From Siphonodentalium dalli (taxonomy: Eukaryota > Mollusca > Scaphopoda > Gadilida > Siphonodentaliidae): DNA of 64,000 nucleotides. Position 1 is the stretch's first letter, and every line of letters starts with the position of its first letter. The notes below the pieces were generated by a model, which searched no databases, was not told the DNA's origin, and was given only the letters and a program-made list of their open reading frames with translations. Below, piece after piece: positions 23,674 through 34,207 of the stretch. Both the position numbers and the translations under genes were made by a program. The stretch is from assembly GCA_032622095.1 (NCBI GenBank), contig CP136068.1, forward strand, positions 115,867,509 through 115,931,508, in the 5' to 3' direction.

Positions 23674-24534
23674 TATGTAGATGGAGTTAAACCTCACATC
23701 AGTGTGTTGGGGATTTGGACCTTGACTTGGGACCTTTTGTTTTTAACGCGACAAATGCGCGTACACCTTATACACAAATTTCTTATGTAACCAGAGTTTT
23801 TCTTGGATAAGATGAGTTTGAAGCCTGCTTACATTTCAAAATGTTGTCAGTTTTATATTGTCTGCAGCGGAACTCAACGCGTTGAAGCAAAAGTTAGAAA
23901 AGATAAAATGTGTACGTAATGAGACTATAATACAACTGAAAAAATAAACTGAGGGAGGGGTGGGCGATACAGGGAACTAAGGGTTGAACCGATATAAATT
24001 TGTAGAGCGATAACGACCGATGTTGACATAATATGCATCTGAACTCTACTGTTGCAACATGGCTATAAAATAGGGGGGTGTCAGAATCTTAGTCATCTCT
24101 ATATAGTGCCAGAATAGTCATCTATAAGATGTTGGGTTGGTTATATGGACTCGGAGAAAAAGTGGTTTGTACCGATGAACTGACATAAATTAGTGGAGCG
24201 ATGTTGCATCGCGACTGTACTAAAGCAGCAATGATGTAAATTGGGGGGGGGGGAGGAGTCTGAAATTATCTATCTTTATAGATGGCACCAGGATTATATA
24301 GATAGGAATAGCAATTGATATACGTATACAGTATACTATAGTAATACCATAGACATATAAGTACAAATATCACGTGATAAAATATTACGTTACGTGAATA
24401 TACCGATGAAAGAAATAAATAAATTGGACCGGGATTAGAGGTTGGGTTGGTTATATGTGGATAATTGGATATGGAATTCATACCGATGAAACGATACAAA
24501 TTAGTGGAGCGATAATGACCAATGTTGACACTTA
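23674..24534. repeat. Degenerate ~300-bp repeats; no gene seen
   Basis: Blocks such as GTTGGGTTGGTTATATG, ACCGATGAA..GATACAAATTAG, TGGAGCGATAATGACC and AATGTTGACA recur near 23985, 24132, 24440 and 24900. The minus frame at 24266-24577 crosses these repeats and has no recognised motif. Confidence 0.55.
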
Positions 24535-24867
24535 CCGCTATACTTAAAGTAATTGACCACCAGCAACGTGGTGTCACCCCGTTAATACTGCGGTACTATA
24601 CCGCGGTATCCTCCAATACCGCGGTACTGATACCGCTTGTTAACGTATGTGGGAGTAAATACCTCCCCTCAAAGTGTTCCATGAAAATCACTGCGGTATT
24701 CAAAAAAATTAATGCGGTGCCCGCTAAAAGACCGCGGTATCATCGCCCAATACCGTAATTCCACTGCCATGACCGCCTCGATACAGCTACCGTTTATTAC
24801 CGGTATCACCGTGGTCATGACCGGGGTATCACCCCGTTTTTCTGGTCAATTACTTTGAGAATAGCGG
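24535..24867. mobile_element. TA-flanked MITE with internal TACCGCGGTA palindromes
   Basis: TA at 24533-24534 and 24868-24869. Ends CCGCTATACTTAAAGTAATT GACCA and TGGTC AATTACTTTGAGAATAGCGG are inverted. The AAAGTAATTGACCA block is shared with M1 arms. The interior is packed with ACCGCGGTAT, GCGGTACT and GGTATCACC palindromes. Confidence 0.8.
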
Positions 24868-25059
24868 TAGTCAGGCTACGCGCGGGAGAAAATAGGGGTT
24901 GATACGATAGACCAAAATAAATTTGTCAGGTGATAATGACCAATGTTGACCTATAAAGTAACACGACTATACTGTCGCATAATTATCAGGTGTAACCGGT
25001 CAAATATGAACTCTAGTGACCAATATAGAACAGGTCAGAAAACATTCGCAGGGCCCTAA

Positions 25060-25430
25060 TTGGCCTAAAATTTATTTAACACTCCATTTGCCATTATTGG
25101 CATTAAAATTGATTTATGTCGATAAAACTGTCATTTTTCAAAATTTTAAGCTGAGACTTGGAGTGTGTTGGTGGGATAGCTACATATTCGTAAAATGACA
25201 GAGTACAGCACGCAATTATGTTTTAGATGGAAGAAATGAATTTTTTTCAATGATAAAATTTAACATGGAAATTTGAATTTACCATTAACATCGATTTATG
25301 TCGATAAAACTGTCATTTTTCAAACTTTTAGGCTGAGACTTGGTGTATGTGCGTGTGATACATATATGTTCCTAAAATGACCGAGTCCAGCGCGTAATTA
25401 TGTTTTAGATGGAAGAAATTGAATTTGACA
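25060..25430. repeat. Two-unit ~205-bp direct repeat
   Basis: Both units contain GATTTATGTCGATAAAACTG, TCATTTTTCAAA, GCTGAGACTTGG and AATTATGTTTTAGATGGAAG (near 25110-25235 and 25290-25420). Confidence 0.85.
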
Positions 25431-26315
25431 TTTTCACAAAAACACGCCAATTCCGAATCCAGATGACCTACTTGCAGACGAGCGCTCGTTAATATTCATG
25501 CCAAGAAATACAGGCGTCAAACTCATCTTTTTGGAAGGTTAATCCGATATACACATATTGAAATAATCCTTCCAGAACACCTTCCAAGATATAGAAGAAT
25601 ATTTTAATAGATTAGGACGCCAAAACAGTCGTAATGAAAGAATTAAAATGCACATCGCGTCCGCTTCGATTGTCATCGGCATTGGAAAATTAGACCATTG
25701 TATCTGTTTTGCGCATGCGCAAGTCACTTTCCATATATGGGATTTGTGTTAACATGATCACCGATCAATCCATTAACCAACAAATTACCACGCAATTATC
25801 TTAGCATAAAAATATATTGTAATTTATGCAACTACGACCCTGGTAACCCTGATAACTAATAAAATATACCGGCCAATTCATTTTAAGATCGTTATTTCAC
25901 TTTGCTTTAAGCATAAATACACTCTTAAACGCACATAAACGACCCATTGGCGTTAAAATTAAATATACTCGGTATTTATTATATTAGTTTTTTATTGCTC
26001 AGTATAGAGTTAGACCCTTGACACCTGTCAATATATTTGGGCTGAATTCATATGATGCGGTATTATTCCTCGAAATAAACAACAAAGCAGTCGTTACTTC
26101 GAAATGTCGTTTGGGCTAACATTTACACAAATCCTTCGCGTGTTCTCCTCAATTGGCACGCATGTTCTCAGTCGACACACAGGTTATCCCAGAAAGTCGT
26201 GTGAAATAAACACCCAAGGTTTGGGTGAAATGAATCTACTGGCTTCGTACCCGGTAATATGACAACACAAACTTCGTAACCTCCTTCAACGCTGTAGACA
26301 ACTTGGCCTACCGAC
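25431..26315. other. Upstream region of fucosidase exon 1a; no other gene seen
   Basis: A single GCGCATGCGC palindrome lies at 25711-25720. Otherwise AT-rich. The promoter of exon 1a may lie toward the right end, but no TATA box in a convincing position was identified. Confidence 0.4.
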
Positions 26316-26325
26316 CTCACGTGAC
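26316..26325. promoter_or_regulatory. CTCACGTGAC box upstream of exon 1a
   Basis: This matches nine of ten positions of the GTCACGTGAC CLEAR element bound by TFEB/MITF factors at lysosomal genes, and stands 65 bp before the exon 1a ATG. Two adjacent copies stand at the matching place before exon 1b. Family knowledge plus position supports a regulatory role; binding is not shown. Confidence 0.5.
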
Positions 26326-26389
26326 ACAGCAAAGTGACATGATTTGCTCTGTTTGTTTTGATTTGGAAAGCAGAACAATTTTAGCAAAA

Positions 26390-26742
26390 ATGCAGTCGTT
26401 TTATTTAAATTTTCTGTTTCTTGTAATGCTATTTAATCTGTCTTCATCGGTCGGCAAACAATATGAACCTAACTGGAAATCACTGGACGCTAGACCACTG
26501 CCACCGTGGTATGATGAAGCGAAAATAGGAATTTTTATTCACTGGGGAGTGTTTTCTGTTCCTAGTTTTGGAAGTGAATGGTTCTGGTGGAACTGGAAAG
26601 GACAGAAAATACCTGCATACTATATGTTTATGGAAAAGAACTATAAACCAGATTTCACATATGCCGATTTTGCTCCTCAATTCACAGCTGAGTTCTATGA
26701 TCCATATAAATGGGCCGATATATTCAAAGCATCAGGAGCAAG
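26390..26742 (+). CDS. FUCA: Alpha-L-fucosidase (GH29), alternative or duplicated first coding exon 1a
   Basis: This first exon starts at [20 protein letters not shown], a hydrophobic signal peptide, chosen over an in-frame ATG 29 codons upstream because the paralogous exon 1b starts at the same place. It continues [20 protein letters not shown] and [20 protein letters not shown], then [20 protein letters not shown] to ASGA. The IHWGVFSVP block is the conserved N-terminal strand of the GH29 barrel. The enzyme removes alpha-L-fucose from glycans in lysosomes or after secretion. The exon ends GCAAG|GTTAGT, a good phase-2 donor. No second exon follows before exon 1b. It therefore either splices to the shared exon 2 at 45112 as an alternative first exon, or is a stranded relic. 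Compared with 1b it differs mainly in the [18 protein letters not shown] segment. Confidence 0.85.
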
Positions 26743-26879
26743 GTTAGTTGCCGACGGAACATACATTACATGTAGATGATATGTCGAAATACCAAGCTGA
26801 ACCATCGATCTATACAATATACGTCGATGGCTGAACCAAGCTGACTCGAGGACATATAAAGCTGAAAATTTTATGATTC

Positions 26880-27160
26880 TTAACACTTTCAAGAAACATT
26901 AAAGCTCCTCTGCCAGTGCATTCTCTTATATATGCGAGCCTCTCATAATCATATGGGCCTACAAGAGAATGCATTGGATTTATTTTTACTAAAAATCATT
27001 AAACATTTAACTCGTCTTTCACCCACTTTTGTTTTACAAAAGCCTCAAAACAATATTACATTGTTTAGAAGTGTTTACTTATTTACAAGCCCTCCCTTGC
27101 CAATTGGCACAGGGTTTTCGAAAATTTCAGAAAGTTCCAGCCATGAAAGGGTTCAGACTT
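26880..27160. repeat. Decayed CCCTTT-type TTAA element
   Basis: Contains GCATTCTCTTATATATGCGAG and, reversed, AGAGAATGCATTGG, then AGGGTTTTCGAAAATTTCAG and CCAGCCATGAAAGGGTT. These are the hairpin and right-end words of the elements at 49491-49874 and 54064-54297. The left end is degraded. Confidence 0.6.
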
Positions 27161-27164
27161 AAAG

Positions 27165-28689
27165 CATGTTTTGTGGTGTATAATGAAGAACTACACTGTA
27201 GAACATTATAATGCAATAATATGTGATTTTATTTGAGTTTTGATGACATACCGGTACATACATGTATACATGTACATGGCTACATGCGTAAAAGTAGAAA
27301 ACAGCATGGCTTCGCAAAAACTAAAGCTTGGTATTTCGTCATTTGCAGGTACTGCTTGGTGTATCAGTGATACATGTAGGTTATAATAAATTTTCCTAGG
27401 ATAAGCATATGACATTGCACGGTAGCATACCGTATGTTGTTGATTAATTATATAATTACCGATGTGCATCTTGGATTACTCTGGCTTAATACCAAGAAGA
27501 TTTCAGGGATGTTTTGACAGTGATATACAAATGTAGTCCTGTGCATTTATGGTTTCACCTCAAACTAATTGCAACAGAAAGTTTCTCAGTGGGAATTTGT
27601 ACATTAACCCATCACAAACAACATACTAAAAATCAAAAAGAATCAAGAAATGTGAAATTGATGAATTTTGAGAAGTAAATTTTAAAAATATTGGTAAAAT
27701 ACACCATTTATGGCTTTTCAAGAACTTTTGTGAAAAAAAACTTTATTTCACAAGGCCTTCCATTTGTATTGTGCATGTTGTAGACTACACAATCCTGATT
27801 ACAGAACAGAAGACCTTTCCCTGATACATTGAAAAATAAGTATTTTTCGAGTTACATGTACTAGTATGTGCCTACAAAATTGGGAGTTTAGCCTCAATTT
27901 CTCAAAATTAGCTAAAATCCATTTTTTGTGGTATTGTATTTTAAAAACTAAAGAAAAATGAAGAGACTGCATGTTGTTTTAGTACATGTAATACATGTAG
28001 GAAAAAATAAATTAAACTCCTATTTTTTTCTTGCATGTCACCAGAAAAACAGGTATATATTTTGTTGGCCTTAAATATTTCCTTATATCTCATATCTTAA
28101 ATTGTATGGTGATGAATAGGCACGTGCTTTGCAAGATACTTGGCATTGCCCGAACAATATTACTGTGCGGATTAATAATAAAACAATGTTTTATTGGCCA
28201 TGATTTCTGTACTAGTACTAGTAGTTCAATGTGCTTTTTAGCATTTTCCACCTTACTATTTTTCCTCAGCTAAGAGTCAGCTTGCTGCAGCTTGGTTAAG
28301 CTTAGTATTTGGACGCACCCACAGTTGAGCTTTTACTGAAAACAGTTTGCAGTCTAACCATCTCATGATTTCATAATTATACCCCTTTAAAAATGAATAA
28401 CTCTAGAATGGAAAACCTAAACAAAACGACCAAATTAAATTGAGATCTGAATACTGTTAACATTATGACCTGGACATCATCGGATGGTTCAAAAAGCCAA
28501 AATTTCCAGATAAACAAAGATGAATAACACTAGAATGGAAAACACAAACAAACGATTGAAGCTCTGTTGAATGTCCTCATAGTTGTGAACATTCATATAA
28601 AAACGAGGGTATACTGTTTTGCACATGTCCGTGTGGACGTCCGCCCGCACATACATGTATGTTGGGTATATTAAGTGCTATCCGAGTGT
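27165..28689. other. No gene seen
   Basis: AT-rich DNA. Near 28590-28660 ATAAAAACGAGGGTATACTG, TTTTGCACATGTCCGTGTGG and ACGTCCG look like the head of a cgtccg-type non-autonomous repeat. The frame at 28031-28273 has no recognised motif. Confidence 0.4.
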
Positions 28690-29095
28690 TTCCCCATCAA
28701 TGACCACTCTCATTTTCCGATTTAGTAGGGAGCAGCTCATCCAGTTATGCGGCTGCCCTATGATGCCATGATGTTGTAATTTTGGAGCAATTTGTGATGT
28801 GGTATGTTGTCTAATGCCTTGGATAAGTCCGTGATAGTTTCAACTTGTTTTTCATTGTCGAAGGACTGCAGTATATAGTCAGTTGTAGTTTTATGTCTGT
28901 GGCCTTTCATATAAATGCTCGATTTGTTGGCTGATCACCAGTCTATGGGGTAGTGTGCCTGTTTTCAATGAGTGGTTGTATATTATTATTGTTAGTGTCT
29001 GTTGAATATTCTTTGAGAACTCCGTTGGGCAGATTTTCGGGGCATGGTGCTTTGTGTTTGTTTTATACTTGCTGTCGTAGTCTCCAGGTCTTGAA
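28690..29095 (-). pseudogene. Degraded LINE reverse-transcriptase core
   Basis: Minus-strand segments read as a non-LTR RT in several frames. ICPTEFSKNIQQTLTIIIYN HSLKTGTLP comes first. TTDYILQSFDNEKQVETITD then LSKALDNIPHHKLLQ corresponds to the palm region normally reading DFSKAFDxVPH. A frameshift leads to HNWMSCSLLNRKMRVVIDGE, matching the W..SFL.NR...V..G block. Stops and frameshifts are numerous and the FADD box is not found, so it is dead. It belongs to a CR1/Jockey-like lineage by these blocks. Confidence 0.65.
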
Positions 29096-29880
29096 ATTCA
29101 TATTAACTTTTTTGTGAGAATCAAAACATAGCATTCCTTTACAGCGAATCATGCAGCTGCTTTTATACGAGAATCAAACGAAGAATCATGATTATGATTC
29201 TCGTCAATTAGATGATTTTTCAAACTTTGTTTATAATATAATTTGAAATAATTATATAACCGGGAAATAAGATATATTGCCAAGAAAATTAAATCTAATA
29301 TTATACATATACATCGTATTACAATTATGTTTATACTTAAGCTTGACATTGTGACATCATTTGTTCATATTTTGATATTTTTTGGTTCCGCTCGGTCTTT
29401 ATTACATGTATAACCACTTCACAGTCCTTCCTGACGACGTTTATACAATGGATGGAAATTAGAAATGTCTCTCAATGTCTCTTGTTGAATAGACTTGTTC
29501 CTGGTCAAAAGTTGCAAAATCTGAAAACGTAGTAACCTGACACCTCCAGCCACAGTGAGCGTATTTTAAATGTTTTTGACAGATAGACAGTCAGATCCTA
29601 CACTTGTATATATAGATGTATTATTAGCCACGTAGGACTGCTGGTATAAATGCTTATTGACATGAATATCGACTGGAAAAATACTAAGAAAGAATAAGAC
29701 CTTGATATATAGCCACTATACCTAAAGCACATGTTGCCTACTTACCGGGTATGGATTATTGAAAGTGGAATATCAATAATGTGCTTTTGTAATGAAATTA
29801 TATATATGAATTGTTGTTTGATGTTGCCCGTATAATATAATAATGAGTGTTCAACCTGGTGATGCATACGGTATACAGTG
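29096..29880. other. No gene seen
   Basis: AT-rich. TTATACGAGAATCAAACGA AG and GATTATGATTCTCGTC near 29161-29202 form a weak inverted pair. The short minus frame at 29149-29349 is hydrophobic by composition only. Confidence 0.4.
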
Positions 29881-30044
29881 TTCTCTGGTCACTTGTCCTT
29901 ACGCATGGACACGGTCGCACGTGAAATTGGACCAGCCCATATTGTTCCCCGGGTCAAAGTAGGCCAATAAAATTCCAAATTTGAGACGGATCGGTCGAGC
30001 AATTTTCGAGTCTATATATAACACACACATACATACCCGACGTT
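29881..30044. repeat. Dispersed repeat GTCGCACGTGAAATTGGACC
   Basis: GGTCGCACGTGAAATTGGAC, CCGCCCATATTGTTCC, AAAGTAGGCC and CGGATCGGTCGAG recur here, at about 31268-31360 and at about 31405-31500, each ending in ATATATAACACACACA or a shortened form. They flank the array at 30045-31045 on both sides. Confidence 0.8.
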
Positions 30045-31045
30045 GTCCGGGCTATTCAAAAACCAAATTTCAAGTCGATAGTTCTACCCAGCCCGACGTT
30101 GTCCGGGCTATTCAAAAACCAAATTTCAAGTCGATAGCTCTACCCGTTTCCGAGATCTGGTCTGCGCATGCGCGAAGCTGGCGTCGCACGGGCTCGGCTA
30201 CCCGATAAAATTCGTATCCGGGGCAATATACATTCACATACCAAATTTCAAGTCAATAGCTCCACCCGTTTCCGAGATCTCGTCTGCGCATGCGCGAAGC
30301 TGGCGTCGCACGGGCTCGGCGACCAGATAAAATTCGTATCCGGGGCAAGATACATTCACATACCAAATTTCAAGTCGATAGCTCCACCCGTTTCCGAGAT
30401 ATCGTCTGCGCATGCGCGAAGCGGGCGCCGCACGGGCTCGCCAATACGACAACGTCCACCACCTGGTCAAACTGCACACACGTACCAAGTTTGGTCCCGA
30501 TCGGTCGAGAATCGTAGATTTGTATAAATGACAAACATACAGACAAACATATATATGAGATAGCCGATGAGCCCGACGTTGTCCGGGCTATTCAAAAACC
30601 AAATTTCAAGTCGATAGCTCTACCCGTTTCCGAGATCTGGTCTGCGCATGCGCGAAGCTGGCGTCGCACGGGCTCGGCGACCCGATAAAATTCGTATCCG
30701 GGGCAAGATACATTCACATAGCAAATTTCAAGTCGATAGCTCCACCCGTTTCCGAGATCTCGTCTGCGCATGCGCGAAGCTGGCGTCGCGCGGGCTCGGC
30801 GACCCGATAAAATTCGCATCCGGGGCAAGATACATTCACATAGCAAATTTCAAGTCGATAGCTCCACCCGTTTCCGAGATCTCGTCTGCGCATGCGCGAA
30901 TCGGGCGCCGCACGGGCTCGCCAATACGACAACGTCCACCGCCTGGCCAAACTACACACACGTACCAAGTTTGGTCCCGATCGGTCGAGAATCGTAGATT
31001 TGTATAAATGACAAACATACAGACAAACATACAGACAAACATGCA
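30045..31045. repeat. Higher-order array of ~122-bp units carrying GCGCATGCGC
   Basis: Two blocks (about 30045-30535 and 30570-31030), each with CCCGACGTTGTCCGGGCTAT, then three ~122-bp units, then a unique end with AATCGTAGATTTGTATAAAT GACAAACATACAGAC. Each unit reads AAATTTCAAGTCGATAGCTC, ACCCGTTTCCGAGATCT, GCGCATGCGC, GGCTCGG and AAATTCGTATCCGGGGCAA. GCGCATGCGC starts at 30164, 30286, 30408, 30644, 30766 and 30888. Long frames on both strands are by-products of the GC-rich repeat. Confidence 0.9.
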
Positions 31046-31509
31046 AACAAACAGACAGAGGTCTTCAAAATATATATGAGACTAGCTGCATGATGTGCCC
31101 GACTTCGTCCGGGCAATTTAGGGACATCTTTGTGATCGCCTCCGTCTGTTCGAATACTGAGCGAACAACGTTGAAAAGTATAGGAGAAAGAAAAAAAACT
31201 ATTGTTCGATCGGTCCAGAAACATGCCTATATGAGCGTATATATATGACCGAGGTACAGGTCAAGGATCCGGTCGCACGTGAAATTGGACCCGCCCATAT
31301 TGTTCCCGGGATCAAAGTAGGCCTACATACCAAACTCGAGTCGGATCGGTCGAGGTCCAGAAACATACCTATTCATGTATGAGCGTATATGAGGGAGGTC
31401 AAGGACACGGTTGCACGTGAAATTGGACCCGCCCATGTTCGCCGTAGCAAAGTAGGCCTATATACCAAATTTGAGTCGGATCGGTCGAGCAGTTTTCGAA
31501 TCTTATATA
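31046..31509. repeat. Flanking repeats of the array
   Basis: Two more copies of the GCACGTGAAATTGGACCCGC block, and a related head TGCCCGACTTCGTCCGGGCA at about 31096. No gene. Confidence 0.7.
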
Positions 31510-32754
31510 TAACACACACACACACACAGACAGAAGTTCCAAAATATATATACATGCAGGTAGTATAGATGATGATGAATATTTGATATACCAATGAATG
31601 ATTTCACACCAGCTTGCATATTCATTTTGTTTTGGACGTTGCAATTCTCCAAAAATAAAAGCATTTTAGACGACAAAAAAATTCGCACACAGGGCCGGGG
31701 TGGGTAGTCGCGAGGCAGATTTTTTTTCCGGTGGTCAGCTGCGGTGGTTGCAATTTTTTTCCTATATATAATGGGTTATTTTTCCTAAATTATAGATACA
31801 CACTGAGACTATTCTATTGTCCAGTAGCCTAAATAACACTATTTTGGTATACCTGTATATGTAGGAGGGTGAATATATATGTTTCAATTGCAATACCACG
31901 ATGCTTTAATTTGCATTAGAATAAACCGAGGTCTCAAGTCCATATATAACATCATGGTCAATAAGTTTTGAGGGAATAATTTATAATTAACTGGAGATAT
32001 ATATTATATATATAGCAAAAAAAATATTATGATAATATATAAAACTTATCTTGTTAATATATAATGAACATGATGTCAGTAACTGTTGTCCTGAGATAAC
32101 TAGATGTGCTCCACTCAATAATGACCCAATTTATGCAGATCGATGCATATGATATAAGTGTCCAACTGCTAGTGCATGCCATTTGCGATCTGAAGCCAAA
32201 TATAATCAAGAAGTTTTCAATAGAAGCATATAGGCCAGGGAAGAATATACTATAGATGTCTAAATATCCACCCATTTGACCTTCACAATATGGGTGGTCA
32301 AAATACAAAATATTTTGTTCAAACCCACAGGTCCTAACGAATGATAATCTTAATCCGAAACTAGTAGACCCTTTTCGCAAAGGATTATCTGTTGCATGAT
32401 CTGTTCTTCGCTATAGATTCTCGCCGCTTTTCTCTCTTATTACAGAAAACATAGGCCTATATACATATTCGCTTCCACTTTAAATTGTATAAAAACACAA
32501 TCACATTCACAGGCAACACATGTTTTATGAGAATAATTGTTACTAGCGCTCGAGATTATCAAAGGTGTAGCCTACATACAATTCAAATAAGTCATACCTC
32601 TGAAACACAATTTTAGTTGTAAATTAGCAAAGTCAAATCTTTGTGCGATGAAGTTACACGGTTAACAGAGAATTTAGACAAATAACTTTATCTGCATCAA
32701 CTATTCTATCACTGAGAGATATACATTAATAGTCAGCATTAAAGACATATTATG
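31510..32754. other. No gene seen
   Basis: AT-rich with (TA)n stretches. The minus frame at 32054-32380 (108 codons) has no recognised motif and no splice support. Confidence 0.4.
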
Positions 32755-32756
32755 TA

Positions 32757-33657
32757 GGGGACTCCGGAGACCCGGGCAAAGCGGATCGCCCGGGCAAAGC
32801 CGATCACCATTATTATTTAAATACTAGCAAATTATTTCGATTCTATCCGTATTTTAGAATAAGATAGTTTTATGTTTGGTTAGTTTTTATACATTTCCAC
32901 AGAGAACTACATGTAGGTATACTAAAATTTTGTAGCCCATTAGAACATTTTCGTCGACATTTTACGATTTTACCAAATATGTAATTATTGTGCGTTTGCG
33001 CATATCTATTGCGCAGATCGATGATCACATACCCATCTACCCGAATAAATGTTGTCGGTGTCTTAGGCAATATATATGTGGAATAAGACAATATGTCAAT
33101 TTGCTACATTTGTATATTTGATAGGACACGCGCGTAATTCGCCGGACTGTAAAAAGATGTGATCTGGTCAAAGCGGATCGGACAAAGCGGATCATTCATA
33201 ACATGACTAACTTCCGGTACACATGCGTAGATTAAGTGAATTTGGACAATTTTAGTCCGATGTATCGACAAAACTCGTGCCTTGTCGGAGCATGACCATA
33301 ATTGGAAAACTTGAGCGTTTGAAAACACGCGGTATTAATTATTTGGGATAAATATGTATATTATTGTAATAAATAAAACTAAAAAGCATATGAATAGTTG
33401 AAAATTATTGCATTTTCAGAAGGATTCGTTTGCTGATCCGCTTTGCCCGATGTGGTCATCTGATTTTCCCAACGGCCGAGCAAAGCGGATCAAAATTAAA
33501 AATCACCATAGCAACCAAACCAGTAGATGTATCTTAATGCATCATCCGTCAAATGTTATGCCATCATGATTAGAAACTGACAGTGCTAATAATTATGATT
33601 GCCGGTTGCATTTTGTACGAGAAACCCTTACGTGATCCGCTTTGCCCGGGTCTCCCC
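32757..33657. mobile_element. TA-flanked element with CAAAGCGGATC sub-repeats
   Basis: Ends are TA|GGGGA...GACCCGGGCAAAGCGGATC and GATCCGCTTTGCCCGGGTCT then CCCC|TA. The word CAAAGCGGATC (either strand) recurs near 32776, 32795 (one change), 33168, 33184, 33433 and 33481, as well as at the right end. No transposase is seen. Confidence 0.8.
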
Positions 33658-34207
33658 TACTTGTTCGGGTGCGTGAAACTGATAAGTTAGTATCAAGGCG
33701 CTATACCAACTGGGGGAATGCACTATTCTACTAACATCGCCGAAAATCTGAAGAAAATCGACCCTACCATTCCATAGAAAACATCGTCTGAGCTATACGC
33801 TCTTGAAAATGTAAATATTTACTACTCGATTCGGGACGCATCTATCGGCGATAAACTAACGAAAACGATTTCGCCATCGAGAGTCACTGCATTGCATTAA
33901 TATATAAGAATGACGGTGTGTGTTGTCAATTTGGATATAATATTTGTAAAAATGACTACTTTGAACAAGATTATTCTCCATTTATATTTTATCACCCTAC
34001 CGGAATGTTTCATATCACTTTAAGGGTGATGACTAAACAGTTTCAATTGCCAATATAATATTTAAAAAGCATCTATTTATAAGTGTAGGTCTATACAAAT
34101 CCTCGAAAGGGGGGGGGGGTCCCAAATTTGTCCGCGTATATAGAGGGCGGTGGATCCCTGGTTGGTGGTATTTTTATTTTCAGCCCTGTGTACGGAATTT
34201 TGTTTCG
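33491..34207. repeat. Tandem segmental duplication, copy 1 (717 bp)
   Basis: Starts at AAATTAAAAATCACCATAGC inside the right part of the TA-flanked element, and runs through CTACTCGATTCGGGACGCAT, TATATAAGAATGACGGTGTG and CTAAACAGTTTCAATTGCCA to CCCTGTGTACGGAATTTTGT. Copy 2 follows immediately. Confidence 0.9.

Noticed and set aside
30168-31046. Frames of 75-119 codons on both strands with arginine-rich repeats
   Set aside because: They repeat with the 122-bp GC-rich array and mirror each other; no independent coding evidence.
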